This document shows, piece after piece, positions 1 to 11,344 of a stretch of 64,000 nucleotides of DNA (position 1 is its first letter; the number at the start of each line of letters is the position of its first letter). The notes below the pieces were generated by a model that worked only from the letters and a program-made list of their open reading frames with translations, did not search any database and was not told the DNA's origin. Both the position numbers and the translations under genes were made by a program. The stretch is from Acanthopleura granulata (Eukaryota > Mollusca > Polyplacophora > Chitonida > Chitonidae), in NCBI GenBank assembly GCA_016165875.1, contig JABBOT010000007.1:11496216-11560215 (forward strand). Reading direction: 5' to 3'.

Positions 1-194
1 CTGTGCACTCACCAGTTTTAAGCTTTAAAGCTGTATCGTTTGTCTCTCACTTGACTTCCATATATGAGGCATCTTGCGCTTTTCACATTTAGCGACAATG
101 ATATACATCTGAGAGAAAAGGGAAGGCCAGATACGTCATTAGGCCAGATTCGTGATTTAGACGTCAAATTACGTCGGGCAGCATACTTGCAGTA

Positions 195-720
195 TATGTA
201 CATTCATCCTAAACACGAATTCATTGTATATATCCATTATAGAGCAAAAAGATGAAATTTTCATCTTTCGGTTTGTAAAATTTGTCTCCATGCCTTGGGA
301 TGGTGTTAGGCCTTAAGACTGTGGCTCTAGCTTCATTGGTTTTGGATATACCCACTTCCGGTTTTGATGACGTCACTGCCGGTTCCCAAAATTTGCATAC
401 CTGGAATCAGTCTTCAAGACTGCATCAGATAAAACAATTTCAGACACTAAAATTCTTTCAAAAAATATTTTGAACAAAAGAGTTTTTTTGGTCACATGAC
501 ATATTTACCCAATAGCGAGCTTCTAAAATTTTCCACCAATCAAACTTTCTTTTTCAAATTTGAAGTGCACAGCTTTGAATATACTACATAGTAAGTTTGA
601 GAACAATCTGTACAATCTGTTAAAAATAGCTTGGAATTTAGATAATGACTTTGTTTTCCGCTTACACTGAAACATCTGTGGTTTCCGTATACATGTTGTG
701 ATCAACCTTTCCTCTTTTTA
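195..720 (-). repeat. dispersed repeat R1, inverted copy
   Basis: Non-coding. This stretch is recognisable as the reverse complement of blocks at 44.4-44.7 kb and 46.2-47.0 kb. Shared landmarks are the words GGTCACATGACATATTTACC and CACTTCCGGTTTTGATGACG and the sentence around 290-330 (complement of CCTAACATCATC). Short ORFs across it are fortuitous. Class of element unknown; no terminal repeats or coding capacity seen. Confidence 0.6.
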
Positions 721-1129
721 ACGAAGTTTTCTTTATTTACATACGGGGGCCGTCCATAAAGTAAGTGCGCTCAATTTTTTGACAGTCCTCCCCCTGTATG
801 AATCTTGTGCGATATGCCCTAAGCCCCTCACCTCCCTGCCCCAGCCCTGTGAGTAGTGCGTTGAACCACCATTAGGTACCGAACTATGACAACGTAGAAG
901 TGCAGCCAATACTTCATAAAGGCTGTTACCCACGGGCGAATAAACGGCTTTAATTTCTATCATTTGTGAACGAGTTAACAACAGGACATTTTAATGCCTG
1001 AAACAGTAAACAGCACTTTGGACTGGTTTCTCTGGCTGATTTATGGTTGCCTCTATATCAGGGTTGGTTTTCGCTTGTTCCAAAGCTGTTGACAGTCGTC
1101 CTAGTGCTGGTTTTTGTGTTGAACATGCG

Positions 1130-1320
1130 ACCGTCTTTATGGCCTAGTGGTTAGAGACACCGCCTCGGTGACGGGAGATACAGGATCAGCCCTGGGTTGG
1201 GTCATATGAAAGAATTTGAAAGTTCTACCAATATTTCCACATTAAATACCGGTGTAGTACTACATGTAACAGTCAGAGGCTCTTTAGCAGCTAATGGTAC
1301 GTGTGATGTCCCTTTTATTA
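1130..1320 (+). repeat. tRNA-derived SINE (family B), head
   Basis: The sequence TGGCCTAGTGGTTAGAG matches a pol III A box (TRGYNNARNGG), and AGGATCAGCCCTGG some 45 bp on is a degenerate B box. Downstream words (GTTGGGTCATATGAAAGA) recur in the element at 30.0 kb (GGGTCGGGTCATACGAAAGA), which supports a tRNA-headed SINE family with copies at 14.05, 30.0, 38.1 and 53.7 kb. Confidence 0.6.
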
Positions 1321-2291
1321 AGCCGGTTCAATATGGTCCATAAAATCCACCATATAATCAAAATATTTGACAGTATAATTTGGTGGAAAAAAATGTAAAA
1401 AAAAAATCATTAAAGGATTATTTAGATACAGTTTTTAATGCACTGTTCACTCATTACAGCTTCAATGTTGAGTGGTCTTTCACTTTGTCAGTATTTTTTT
1501 CCCGAATGTCCGAGCTTTTCTCGCAAAAAACTTAAATCCAACACTACATAGGCCTAAGTATATAGTATTACATTACTGAGGCTAAAAACTTCAGACGCTT
1601 CGAGAAACTGGGCCCTGGGCATTTCCATACATGTGATACTTTGTAACATACATGAATGCAAAATGAAACCAGAGTCCAGTTTAACTTTACATGTAATTTT
1701 TATGCTGGTATTATGCTTGAACAGTATAGCCCTTTGGTTTCAATCTGGTTACCGCCTGCTTGCAAATGCATTTGCAGTTACAGAAATAGGCATATACCAG
1801 TGTGTATAACCTTGTTGGAATTACGATTTGATCCAGAGATCTTCAAATGGCGAGAACCAAATGCCAGACCTAGCGTTAATATTATGTATTTACTGGTATG
1901 AAGCTAAGTAAAAGTTGGAATGTAATGAAATTCAATCGTGAGACTGAAAACCATTGTCAATGAGGAGATTTATTCCATCGGGTTAAACAAATTCATGTTT
2001 GCTGCATACCCGAGGTAAATATGAAACACAAATCTTCAGAAATTTACATTAAAAACGAACAATGAGATTGCTACAGTAGTTCTCTTGCTTCCTCCCACTT
2101 ATACCGGACGCCGTCCAGGAAAAACCAGCGTACTGGAAACCTGTGCCTGTAACAAGTGCGACAAGTATGGGGAGTTAGGATGGCAGGCTTCATCCACTCG
2201 TTTAAAGCAAGAGAGAGTCCTATGATTAGAAAGTCTTTTTTGCGGTCCTGATTTGGTTGGTCATTGTTCACTTCCCATGAGTCTCGTTTTT

Positions 2292-2385
2292 CCTCTTCTC
2301 TGTTTCAATCCTCCCAGGGGTTTTTATTTTCCTCTTCTCTGTTTCAATCCTCCCAGGGGTTTTTATTTTCCTCTTCTCTGTTTGA
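2292..2385. repeat. 39-bp tandem repeat, about 2.4 copies
   Basis: The unit starting CCTCTTCTCTGTTTCAATCC is repeated at 2292, 2331 and 2370 with almost no change, a period of 39 bp. It is the left-most block of the tandem-repeat mosaic that extends to 6.4 kb. Confidence 0.85.
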
Positions 2386-2394
2386 ATGGAAGTA

Positions 2395-2650
2395 CCTAAA
2401 CAAGTAACAAGGAATTGCAAACTGAGTGGTTAAACAAGTACCAAGGAATTTCAAACAAATTGGCTAAACAAGTAATAATCAATGGCAATCAAAGTGTCTA
2501 AACAAGGAATTGCAAACGAAGTGGCTAAACAAGTAGTTATCAATGACAAACGAAGTGACTAAACAAGTAACGACAACAGAGCTAACTACACAAGTAACAA
2601 TGAATTACAATTGAAGTGACTAAACAAGTAACAAGCAATGACAACTGCAG
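2395..2650. repeat. diverged repeat of AAACAAGTAAC units
   Basis: Phrases such as CTAAACAAGTAACAAG and AATTGCAAACGAAGTG recur roughly every 35-40 bp with variable spacers. The block is imperfect and A-rich on the plus strand. Confidence 0.7.
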
Positions 2651-2734
2651 TAGCTAAACAATATAGAAAGGTATGTGCAATGTTAAGTGTGTGTGTGTGG
2701 AGGGGGGGGGTGTTAGTTATGTCAACGAGCCTTT

Positions 2735-2940
2735 TGTTTCGCGCTTCGTCGTTTACGTTTTCGGCGCTTCGTCGTTTACGTTTTCGGCGCATCGTCGGAG
2801 ATTTTTTCGGCGCATCCGCGTTTACATTTTCGGCGTTTACATTTTCGGCGTTTACGTTTTCGGCGCATCGTCGGTTACTTTTTCGGCGCATCGTCGGAGA
2901 TTTTTTCGGCGCTTCATCTTTTATGTTTTCGGAGGCTCGT
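2735..2940. repeat. TTTTCGGCG minisatellite
   Basis: About eleven copies of a 15-30 bp unit built from GTTTACGTTTTCGGCGC and CATCGTCGGAGATTTTTTCGG. The spacing is often a multiple of three, so several frames stay open on both strands (about 100 codons each). These ORFs are repeat artefacts. The block is CpG-rich, unlike its A-rich neighbours, and follows a G run at 2701-2710. Confidence 0.8.
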
Positions 2941-2999
2941 GTTGTTTGATTAAGGGGAATAGTTGAGTGTTATGTTGTGTTATTTCGGGTAGGTGCAAT

Positions 3000-3212
3000 T
3001 TAAACAAGGCAACTGAATAACAAGACAACTGAATAACAAGGAAACGGAATAACAAGGCAACTGAATAAAAAAGAACCAAATAACAATTCAACTAAATAAC
3101 AAATCGCGGGAAAGAAACGAAAAATCGCGGGAAAGAAACGAAAAATCGCGGCAAAGAACGAAATCGCGTCAAAGAAAGGAAGGAAATCGGGGCGAAGAAA
3201 GGAAGGAAATCA
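3000..3212. repeat. CAACTGAATAACAAG and AATCGCGGGAAAGAAACG short repeats
   Basis: Two short tandem blocks follow each other: 15-bp units around CAACTGAATAACAAG (3006-3110), then 18-20-bp units around AAATCGCGGGAAAGAAACG (3105-3212). The second unit family reappears in altered form at 5635-6000, flanking the main array on both sides. Confidence 0.75.
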
Positions 3213-3215
3213 GGG

Positions 3216-5520
3216 CAATCAAATAAACACATCAAGGCAAGGCAATCAATTAATCAAGGCAAGGCTATCAAATAAACACATCAAGGCAAGGCTATCAAAT
3301 AAACACATCAAGGCAAGGCTATCAAATAAACACATCAAGGCAAGGCAATCAAATAAACAAATCTAGGCAATCAAACAAACACATCAAGGCAAGGCAATCA
3401 AATAAACACATCAAGGCAAGGCTATCAAATAAGCACATCAAGGCAAGGCTATCAAATAAACACATGAAGGCAAGGCAATCAAATAAACAAATCTAGGCTA
3501 TCAAACAAACACATCAAGGCAATCAAATAAACACATCAAGGCAAGGCAATCAAATAAACAAATCTAGGCTATCAAACAAACACATCAAGGCAAGGCAATC
3601 AAATAAACACATCAAGGCAAGGCTATCAAATAAGCACATCAAGGCAAGGCTATCAAATAAACACATCAAGGCAAGGCAATCAAATAAACAAATCTAGGCT
3701 ATCAAACAAACACATCAATGCAAGGCAATCAAATAAACACATCAAGGCAAGGCAATCAAATAAACACATCAAGGCAAGGCTATCAAATACAGACATCAAG
3801 GCAAGGCAATCAAATAAACAAATCTAGGCAATCAAACAAACACATCAAGGCAAGGCTATCAAATAAACACATCAATGCAAGGCTATCAAATAAACACATC
3901 AAGGCAAGGCAACCAAGTAAACAAATCTAGGCTATCAGACAAACACATCAAGGCAAGGCGATCAAATAAACACATCAAGGCAAGGCAATCAAATAAAAAC
4001 ATGAAGGCAAGACTATCAAATAAACACATCAAGGCAAGGCTATCAAATAAACACATGAAGGCAAGGCAATCAAATAAACAAATCTAGGCTATCAAACAAA
4101 CACATCAAGGCAAGGCAATCAAATAAACAAATCTAGGCTATCAAACAAACACATCAAGGCAAGGCAATCAAATAAACACATCAAGGCAAGGCTATCAAAT
4201 AAGCACATCAAGGCAAGGCTATCAAATAAACACATCAAGGCAAGGCAATCAAATAAACAAATCTAGGCTATCAAACAAACACATCAAGGCAAGGCAATCA
4301 AATAAACACATCAAGGCAAGGCTATCAAATAAACAAATCTAGGCTATCAAACAAACACATCAAGGCAAGGCAATCAAATAAACATATCAAGGCAAGGCTA
4401 TCAAATAAGCACATCAAGGCAAGGCTATCAAATAAACACATCAAGGCAAGGCAATCAAATAAACACATCAAGGCAAGGCTATCAAATACAGACATCAAGG
4501 CAAGGCAATCAAATAAACAAATATAGGCAATCAAACAAACACATCAAGGCAAGGCTATCAAATAAACACATCAAGGCAAGGCTATCAAATAAACACATCA
4601 AGGCAAGGCAATCAAATAAACAAATCTAGGCAATCAAACAAACACATCAAGGCAAGGCTATCAAATAAACAAATCAAGGCAAGGCTATCAAATAAGCACC
4701 TCAAGGCAAGGCTATCAAATGAACACATCAAGGCAAGGCTATCAAATAAACACATGAAGGCAAGGCAATCAAATAAACAAATCTAGGCTATCAAACAAAC
4801 ACATGAAGGCAAGGCAATCAAATAAACAAATCTAGGCTATCAAGCAAACACATCAAGGCAAGGCAATCAAATAAACACATCAAGGCAAGGCTATCAAATA
4901 AGCACATCAAGGCAAGGCTATCAAATAAACACATCAAGGCAAGGCAATCAAATAAACAAATCTAGGCTATCAAACAAACACATCAATGCAAGGCAATCAA
5001 ATAAACACATCAAGGCAAGGCAATCAAATAAACAAATCTAGGCTATCAAACAAACACATCAAGGCAAGGCAATCAAATAAACACATCAAGGCAAGGCTAT
5101 CAAATAAGCACATCAAGGCAAGGCTATCAAATAAACACATCAAGGCAAGGCAATCAAATAAACACATCAAGGCAAGGCAATCAAATAAACACATCAAGGC
5201 AAGGCAATCAAATAAACACATCAAGGCAAGGCAATCAAATAAACACATCAAGGCAAGGCTATCAAATAAGCACATCAAGGCAAGGCAATCAAATAAACAC
5301 ATCAAGGCAAGGCAATCAAATAAACAAATCTCGGCTATCAAACAAACACATCAAGGCAAGGCTATCAAATAAACACATCAAGGCAAGGCAATCAAATAAA
5401 CAAATCTAGGCTATCAAACAAACACATCAAGGCAAGGCAATCAAATAAACACATCAAGGCAAGGCAATCAAATAAACACATCAAGGCAAGACTATCAAAT
5501 AAACACATCAATGGAAGAAA
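3216..5520. repeat. 27/22-bp minisatellite array (about 2.3 kb)
   Basis: The core 27-bp unit can be read as ATCAAATAAACACATCAAGG plus CAAGGCT or CAAGGCA. A shorter unit, ATCAAATAAACAAATCTAGG plus CT or CA, lacks the duplicated CAAGG and is 22 bp long. Runs of two to seven 27-bp units are separated by one 22-bp unit followed by an ATCAAACAAACACATC variant, which gives a higher-order pattern. Because 27 is a multiple of three, ORFs with a nine-residue repeat (plus strand SNKHIKARQ, minus strand LFDCLALMC) run for up to 128 codons. They break wherever a 22-bp unit occurs, so protein coding is unlikely. Confidence 0.95.
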
Positions 5521-6010
5521 ATCAAATAAACAAATCAGGGCAAGGGAATTAAATAAATAAATCAAGACAGGGCAATTAAATAAACAAATGAAAGAAAATT
5601 AACTGAAATAAACAGATCAAGGCAATTAAGTGAAGAAATCGCGAATCGCGGCAAGTCGATAGGAAATCGCGGCACGTTGATAACAAATCCCGACACGTCG
5701 ATAAGAAATTGCGACAAATCAATTCACTGAAAGATGTATCTAAATAAACTAATGAACTAAGTAAGGAAACTAAAGAACTAACTAAATAAGCCAGTTGTTT
5801 AACTTGATATTTTTATCAATTACTATACCATAACTAAACTAAATAAATCTACTATTTAAATACAGTAACTAAAAGAACTAAATAAACTAAAAGAACTAAA
5901 TAGCAATAGAATCAAGGCAATTAAGTAACAAATCTCGACTCGCGACTCCCGACACGTCGATAAGGAATCGCGACAGGTCAATAAAAAATCACGACACGTT
6001 TTCTTTTATT
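5521..6010. repeat. degenerate edge of the minisatellite locus
   Basis: Diverged units of the main array (AAATAAACAAATCAAGG-like) grade into blocks with ATCGCGGCAAGTCGATAAG and ATCGCGACACGTCGATAAG units at 5640-5710 and 5935-6000, separated by AACTAAATAAACTA-type repeats. The plus strand is very A-rich. Confidence 0.7.
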
Positions 6011-6114
6011 TATATGAAGTATATACCATAAATAAACTAAATAAATGAACTATTTAAATAAAGTAAAGGACTTAATATGCTAAACAACTAATTAAACTAA
6101 ACAAATAACGAAAT

Positions 6115-6385
6115 ACCAAGGTAAACAACTGGCTTATGAACTATAAATAGTAATCCACTTCACCATTACCGTATCAAGGTAAACAACTGGCTTGTGAACT
6201 ATAACTAATAATCCACTTCACCATTACTGTATCAAGGTAAACAACTGGCTTATAAACTATAACTAATAATCCACTTTACCACCACTGTATCAAGGTAAAC
6301 AACTGACTTATAAACTATAACCAATAATCCACTTCACCATTACTGTATCAAGGTAAACAACTGGCTTACAAACTTTAATGTTAAA
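6115..6385. repeat. 58-bp tandem repeat, about 4.5 copies
   Basis: GGTAAACAACTGGCTTATGA followed by ACTATAA, a variable AATAATCCACTTCACCATTA and CTGTATCAA recurs with starts at 6121, 6179, 6237, 6295 and 6353, a constant period of 58 bp. It is the last block of the tandem-repeat mosaic. Confidence 0.9.
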
Positions 6386-9300
6386 TGACATAAACAGACT
6401 GACCATCAAACAACTACTTCACTATCACTGTAACTAAATATTTTAAATACCTTAAATGCCGTGAAACCCTAACTATAGAATACATCATCACACTTTTTAC
6501 ATTTTACCAATAACACGTATCTCTCTGCGCGCGCCGCGTTTTTCGTCCGTCTGAAATGTGTCCCTTTTCAAGGTCTTACATATATACACAGCCCCACCCC
6601 CTCCCACGCTCTCCTCTCCAAGTTTGAATAGCGGCGAACGTCAATGACAAGCACACGCGGTAATTCTGTCATTATTTGGTGAGTGCAGGTGAGCTTTATT
6701 CTGCTTTTGTTTTTTGGAGGCTTTGTTACATAAGCCAATCTTGCCTTCCCTGGTTGCTTGATTTCACTGAACCAGTTCCAGTGTCATATTGCCTAACAAT
6801 GGAGTCAGCTTGGTGGCTGTTGTTGAATATAGAGAACAAAATATTGAATGTCTTCATATGTACACTATAGAGGTGGGTGGGGGTGGGGAGGTGTGTGTTG
6901 TCCTTACACAGCCACCTGGCGCAGTTCCAGGTTAATCCCTCATGCAACACGGACTACACGCTCAGGTGGCTTGCAAACGAATGATGTCTCATGAAGAGCA
7001 CATGGAAATAACGACAAGCAAATCTGACTATTTATTTATTTATTTATTGATCTATTTACAACGCGAAAGTTTTCAAGAAATGATACAAAAAATATCTCAG
7101 AAGTGAGAACCATCCCAGACTGATAACAGCAACATGTACATTATTGAACCGCTCAGGGTAAATAAGTCTGAACAAAACACAGCTCGACTAATGCATGATT
7201 TTTCTTTTCAAGGGGATCTCTCTGCATGCTGTATGTGCCTTACAAATAGTCTGAGGAGTTTCAAGAGTTAACTGGTTTGTGGAGTAATCAAATCGAATCT
7301 GTGGCGTTATTTTATCACAAGGCCAGTAAGATGGTATCTGTGGAGGGTATAGCATAAGTGGGGTGTAGAATTCCTTCCAGTCTGCTCATTTAAATATTTT
7401 TTTGTGGTAAAAGTTTACTTTTATTGCAAATTTACTTTTTTGATGAGGTTCCTCCATAGGGGTAGGCATCCGTAGTAAACTGCACTCCCCTGCTCTCTCC
7501 ATAGTATACATATGAAGATATTCATTATGTTTGTGTCGAGCTCGTGCCCTGTAGAGGAGTTCATATGTTTATTTCCGTTTCGCTGATCTGCCCCCTTTGC
7601 TGCCAGTTGCACTGAAAGTATATGGTGCAACGCGTAGCGCATGCCTCAAGCTGTGGTGCTGGATAATGCCTCGGACTAACAGTGAACACATTTCACAGTC
7701 GTCTTAAACTTAACCTCCCCCCCTTTCCAATACACTAATTATGATCTTGGGTGAACAACCCGAAGAATTTAAATCTGTTGAGCAATGCACGAGTTAAGTA
7801 CAAGGCGTGAATCCCTTCCGACCACCAACGTACATATATGAAGTAAGTAGCTGTAAAACTCTCCAAATTAATATAGTAAATGCACATTTTCGAAATATTT
7901 GAAGTGCAGCAAGTCTAGTATTCATCGTTATAACTCAACAATTGTGACACTTATGTTGGCCTACAGTCTTTAAGGCTCATTGATTTTCAGCTTTAGAGCT
8001 ATAACAGTTTTCTATGATGTGATCTTCAAACGTTAGAAACACCCGCCCATTATAATTTTTAATTCCAATTTAGTTACAGGAAAACTATATATCAGAGAAA
8101 AATAATCCAGATTCATCTTTAACACGCCTAATTGCATGTATGTACCTGTGTACGTTTTCTTTCAAAATTCAAAACCACATGATTACGCGACATAATTGAC
8201 CATAATTAGTGAGCTTACATGATTTCCATACAATTTGAATAAAGGTTTCAAACTGTATTTCTTTATTAGATGTGCAAAAGCATATCGATTTTCAAAGCAA
8301 TTGGATAATTTAAGCAGTTCTGGTGACGCTTTACGGACCATCACGTAACACGAGCAATTTGAAAATAAACATTGGAAGTAAACAAAGATTGTCATTGGCA
8401 GTTTTCTAGAATGCAATTCTTGTACCGTTACATACAAGAGAGAATCCTGAATTAGGCCGTGGGTCTCATTTAAACTAATTGTTGTATCACATCATGATTT
8501 AAGCTGCTCAAATCTATTCACAGGTCAAATGTACATGTGCAATTTATCCCAGCCGTGCATTATAGGCCTAAGGTTTGTTTTCCAGAAACTCCCAAGTTTC
8601 TTTGGCAAAATACTTGGCTGTGCGGTCTGCAGTCTTTAAACCTGCACTGTTTATATCCAATTTATAACAATCTGACAGATATAAAAGATGATTTAAACAG
8701 ATAAGGATGATATTAACAATTAAGGGAAAACAGCCAGTGTGAGAACGAGGATGATGGCACCATGTTATGATCCCTATGTGAAGACAGCCCTCAGCAAACA
8801 AATGTGAGAGATGGTGCAGGGCCTTCAGATTTTATTTGGAATATCATAGTGGGAAGCTGTAACTTTGAACATCAAGAGTGGTATTTTATGAAATGTATTT
8901 GCCACTAAAAATGTTTCTTTAGGCGAAACTTTAAGATATTTAGCTTATGGGCAGTACAAGTATAGGTTAGACATTGTTTGATTACAATTATTGTTTGGTG
9001 ACATTTCAAAGTATAAGGCATGATCCGAGATGAGGTGTTGGGTAATCGAAGGCAAGCATCCCCTAACTTTAATTACGTTTGGCACACACCTGCAATGCAA
9101 GGCATCTGGGTCAACACTTGTGTGATGAAACGTATATTCATATACTCTAGGCAATATAGAATAGTCATTTTTCACTGACTCTATGTTCTTTACGGCTTTT
9201 TGAATGGCTAAGAAATACTGGGAGAGTTTCGAGATTTGAGCTAGTGACACCATGATGACCTTTTTGAGCCGTTATGATGTCACTTCGTGGCAGACCACAA

Positions 9301-9419
9301 AAATAGCAAGACTGTGGCGACACGGTGTGCTGGTTGTGTTTGGGTGTCTTTATATATTTTCAGTTGTTTATTGATTTCAAGCCCCGTGAACGCGTCAGTG
9401 AAGGCCCTATCCCTAAATA
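6386..9419. other. no gene recognised
   Basis: Only short ORFs without domain-like sequence are present. A GC-richer stretch with CpGs lies at 6520-6660 (GCGCGCGCCGCG, CGGCGAACG), with a TATATATAC word at 6578. A donor-like GGTGAGT follows at 6678, so a promoter with a non-coding first exon is conceivable but unsupported. Confidence 0.4.
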
Positions 9420-9580
9420 GGATGTATTTATTTCTTTGAGTGGCGTTGTACGCAATATTCAACAATATTTCACTTACCACCACGACCGGCATTATGGTTG
9501 AAGGAAAAAGGCAGAGCCCAGAAGAAATCCACGACCATTCGCAGGTTACTGGCAGACCTTCCCACATAAGGCCTAAATAG
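9420..9580 (-). repeat. SINE family A fragment
   Basis: Read on the plus strand it carries the family words ATTTATTT, GGCGTTGTACGC, ATATTTCACTTACC, GGCATTATGG, GGCAGAGCCCAG, CACGACCATTCGCAGGTTAC and GGCAGACCTTCCCAC. These occur in the same order at 10984-11252 and 55986-56248. The tRNA-like head is missing here. Confidence 0.75.
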
Positions 9581-10983
9581 GAGTACTGACGCAAATCATA
9601 TTTACAGTCTTTCGTCAAGGTGGTAAATACAGGTCAGCTTTCATAGTGTGGAGATATATTTGTCACAAACTGTTTTCAAGACGTGGAGGGAAGGCGGGGC
9701 TCCTGGATCTGGTTCTACATATTTTGAGTGGAGACATTGAGCTCTAGTCCCTCCAATACAAGCTTCTTTCAAAACACATATCAAGTTACAAACTTTCAAT
9801 CTACATTTTGAAGAACCTGAACATGATTTCAGGACTATCACCGAATCTTGGTGAAATGAAACCAATTTGAACAGTGAAATCCTGAATGACAATTATATTG
9901 TATTTCGCAAAAGACAGCCATATTTCAACTACAGTAAACAGCTTGAAACAAAAGGCGGCGGAGTGCTAATTTCTATACGAAATGTCGAGACACCCAAAAG
10001 ATCAAGAAATGAACACTGAGCTCCAGTGAGTGCAGATTTATTTCAAGAAGAGATCTGTGCTTAATGGCTCTGTACATGTCCCTGTCTGTAGTATTTCAGA
10101 AAAGGACAAACACAGAGAGGGTGCAGATGAGGCAAGATGTATTCTGGTTATCAGTACAAGTCTTCGTGTACATCAATCACTGTTGCCAAGCCTGGCGGAG
10201 ATCCTTACTGGTACATTTACAACGTGTGCGTTGTATAAGACACTACACCATCTCCCATGGTCTACACTCAATGGAACAGCTTGACTGTACAATGCTATTG
10301 ATAGTTTTGTGTTTAAAAAGAATCGGATATTAGCTGTATTGGACTGTGAACTGTGGACGTAATTGTAATTAAAACTTGGCTCTTTATTTGCTAAATGAGT
10401 GTTTTATTTTGTCAAAGTGAACAGTGATCATACATGTACAACTACACGTAGGCTTTTGTGTAGCGTAAACCTGTTATACAGTATAAAATGTTATTCGTGA
10501 TAAAGAGATAGAATCTAATATTTTCAGCGTGTTGCTATTATTGACATGTGCTTTTCAAAATGATGTTTGCAAGCGATTGTATCCACAAGACTCCTTCCCA
10601 TACTGTTACATGTTACACACATTTTCACAAACAGCACCACTCACGTTCATAATTTGCAGAGTATAGATAGAAACTAGAACTAACCAACGTGGCTCTGAAG
10701 GAAAAACATGGCCGTCAAGCATTAACGCGGTTTAACCTAATAGTCCAGAGTGATCTTACTCTACATGGTAACGATAACAGGCCGTTAAATGCATCGGTTC
10801 TGATTTACTATATCTTGGTTATGTTTTTATGAGATAAATTTGCGTTTAGACAGCGAATGTGCATAACTGATCACCTTTACATCGACACTTTCCGTGCTTT
10901 ACTTGAATGATGCTCTCTGAAATTTATTTCATTTATTCATTTGATTGGAGTTTTATGCTGTACTCGAAAATATTTCACTGCAT

Positions 10984-11252
10984 TAATTTATTTATTTGAT
11001 TGGTGTTTTACGCCATATTCAAGAATATTTTACTCACACGACGGCGGCCAGCGTTATGATAGGTTGAAACCGGGCAGAACCCAGTGGACACTCACGTCCA
11101 CGTGCATGTTGCTGGTGGGCCTTCGCAATTACGCCCAGAGAGGAACCCAGCATGAGCTGGACTTGAACTCATATCATACTCATTGGTGAGAGGTATGGAG
11201 TCGTTAAGCCGCGCTGCCGCGTTAATCCTCTCGGCCACGGAGACCCGTTTCA
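10984..11252 (-). repeat. SINE family A, near full length
   Basis: The plus strand runs from TTTATTTATTTGATTGGTGT through ACGACGGCGGCCAGC, CATGAGCTGGACTTGAACTC and ends GCCACGGAGACCC. The complement of the last part, GGGTCTCCGTGGCCGAGAGG, is the tRNA-like head, and GAGTTCAAGTCC is the B box, so the element is in minus orientation. A second, partial copy without head follows at about 11258-11340. Confidence 0.8.
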
Positions 11253-11344
11253 CTACTTGGTGAGAGGAGGAATCTGGGCAGAGATGTCGGGAAACCGACG
11301 ACCATCCACAGGTTGCTGGCAGAATATCTCACGTACATACAATA

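Noticed and set aside
2586..2966. Overlapping about 100-codon ORFs on both strands
   Set aside because: They lie in the TTTTCGGCG tandem block; open in several frames at once through unit length, not coding.
4986..5372. 128-codon plus-strand ORF and 105-codon minus-strand ORF in the minisatellite
   Set aside because: They exist only because the unit is 27 bp. The nine-residue periodicity and immediate loss of frame at 22-bp units show they are repeat artefacts.
3216..5520. CRISPR-like array
   Set aside because: Repeats are contiguous tandem units without unique spacers, and the DNA is eukaryotic.
9280..9618. 112-codon minus-strand ORF
   Set aside because: Half of it is SINE family A sequence; no domain-like features.
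10941..11252. True tRNA genes at SINE heads (also 37928, 55986, 53935)
   Set aside because: Only the A and B boxes are kept; no cloverleaf with paired acceptor stem could be formed by eye, and the sequences continue into dispersed SINE bodies.
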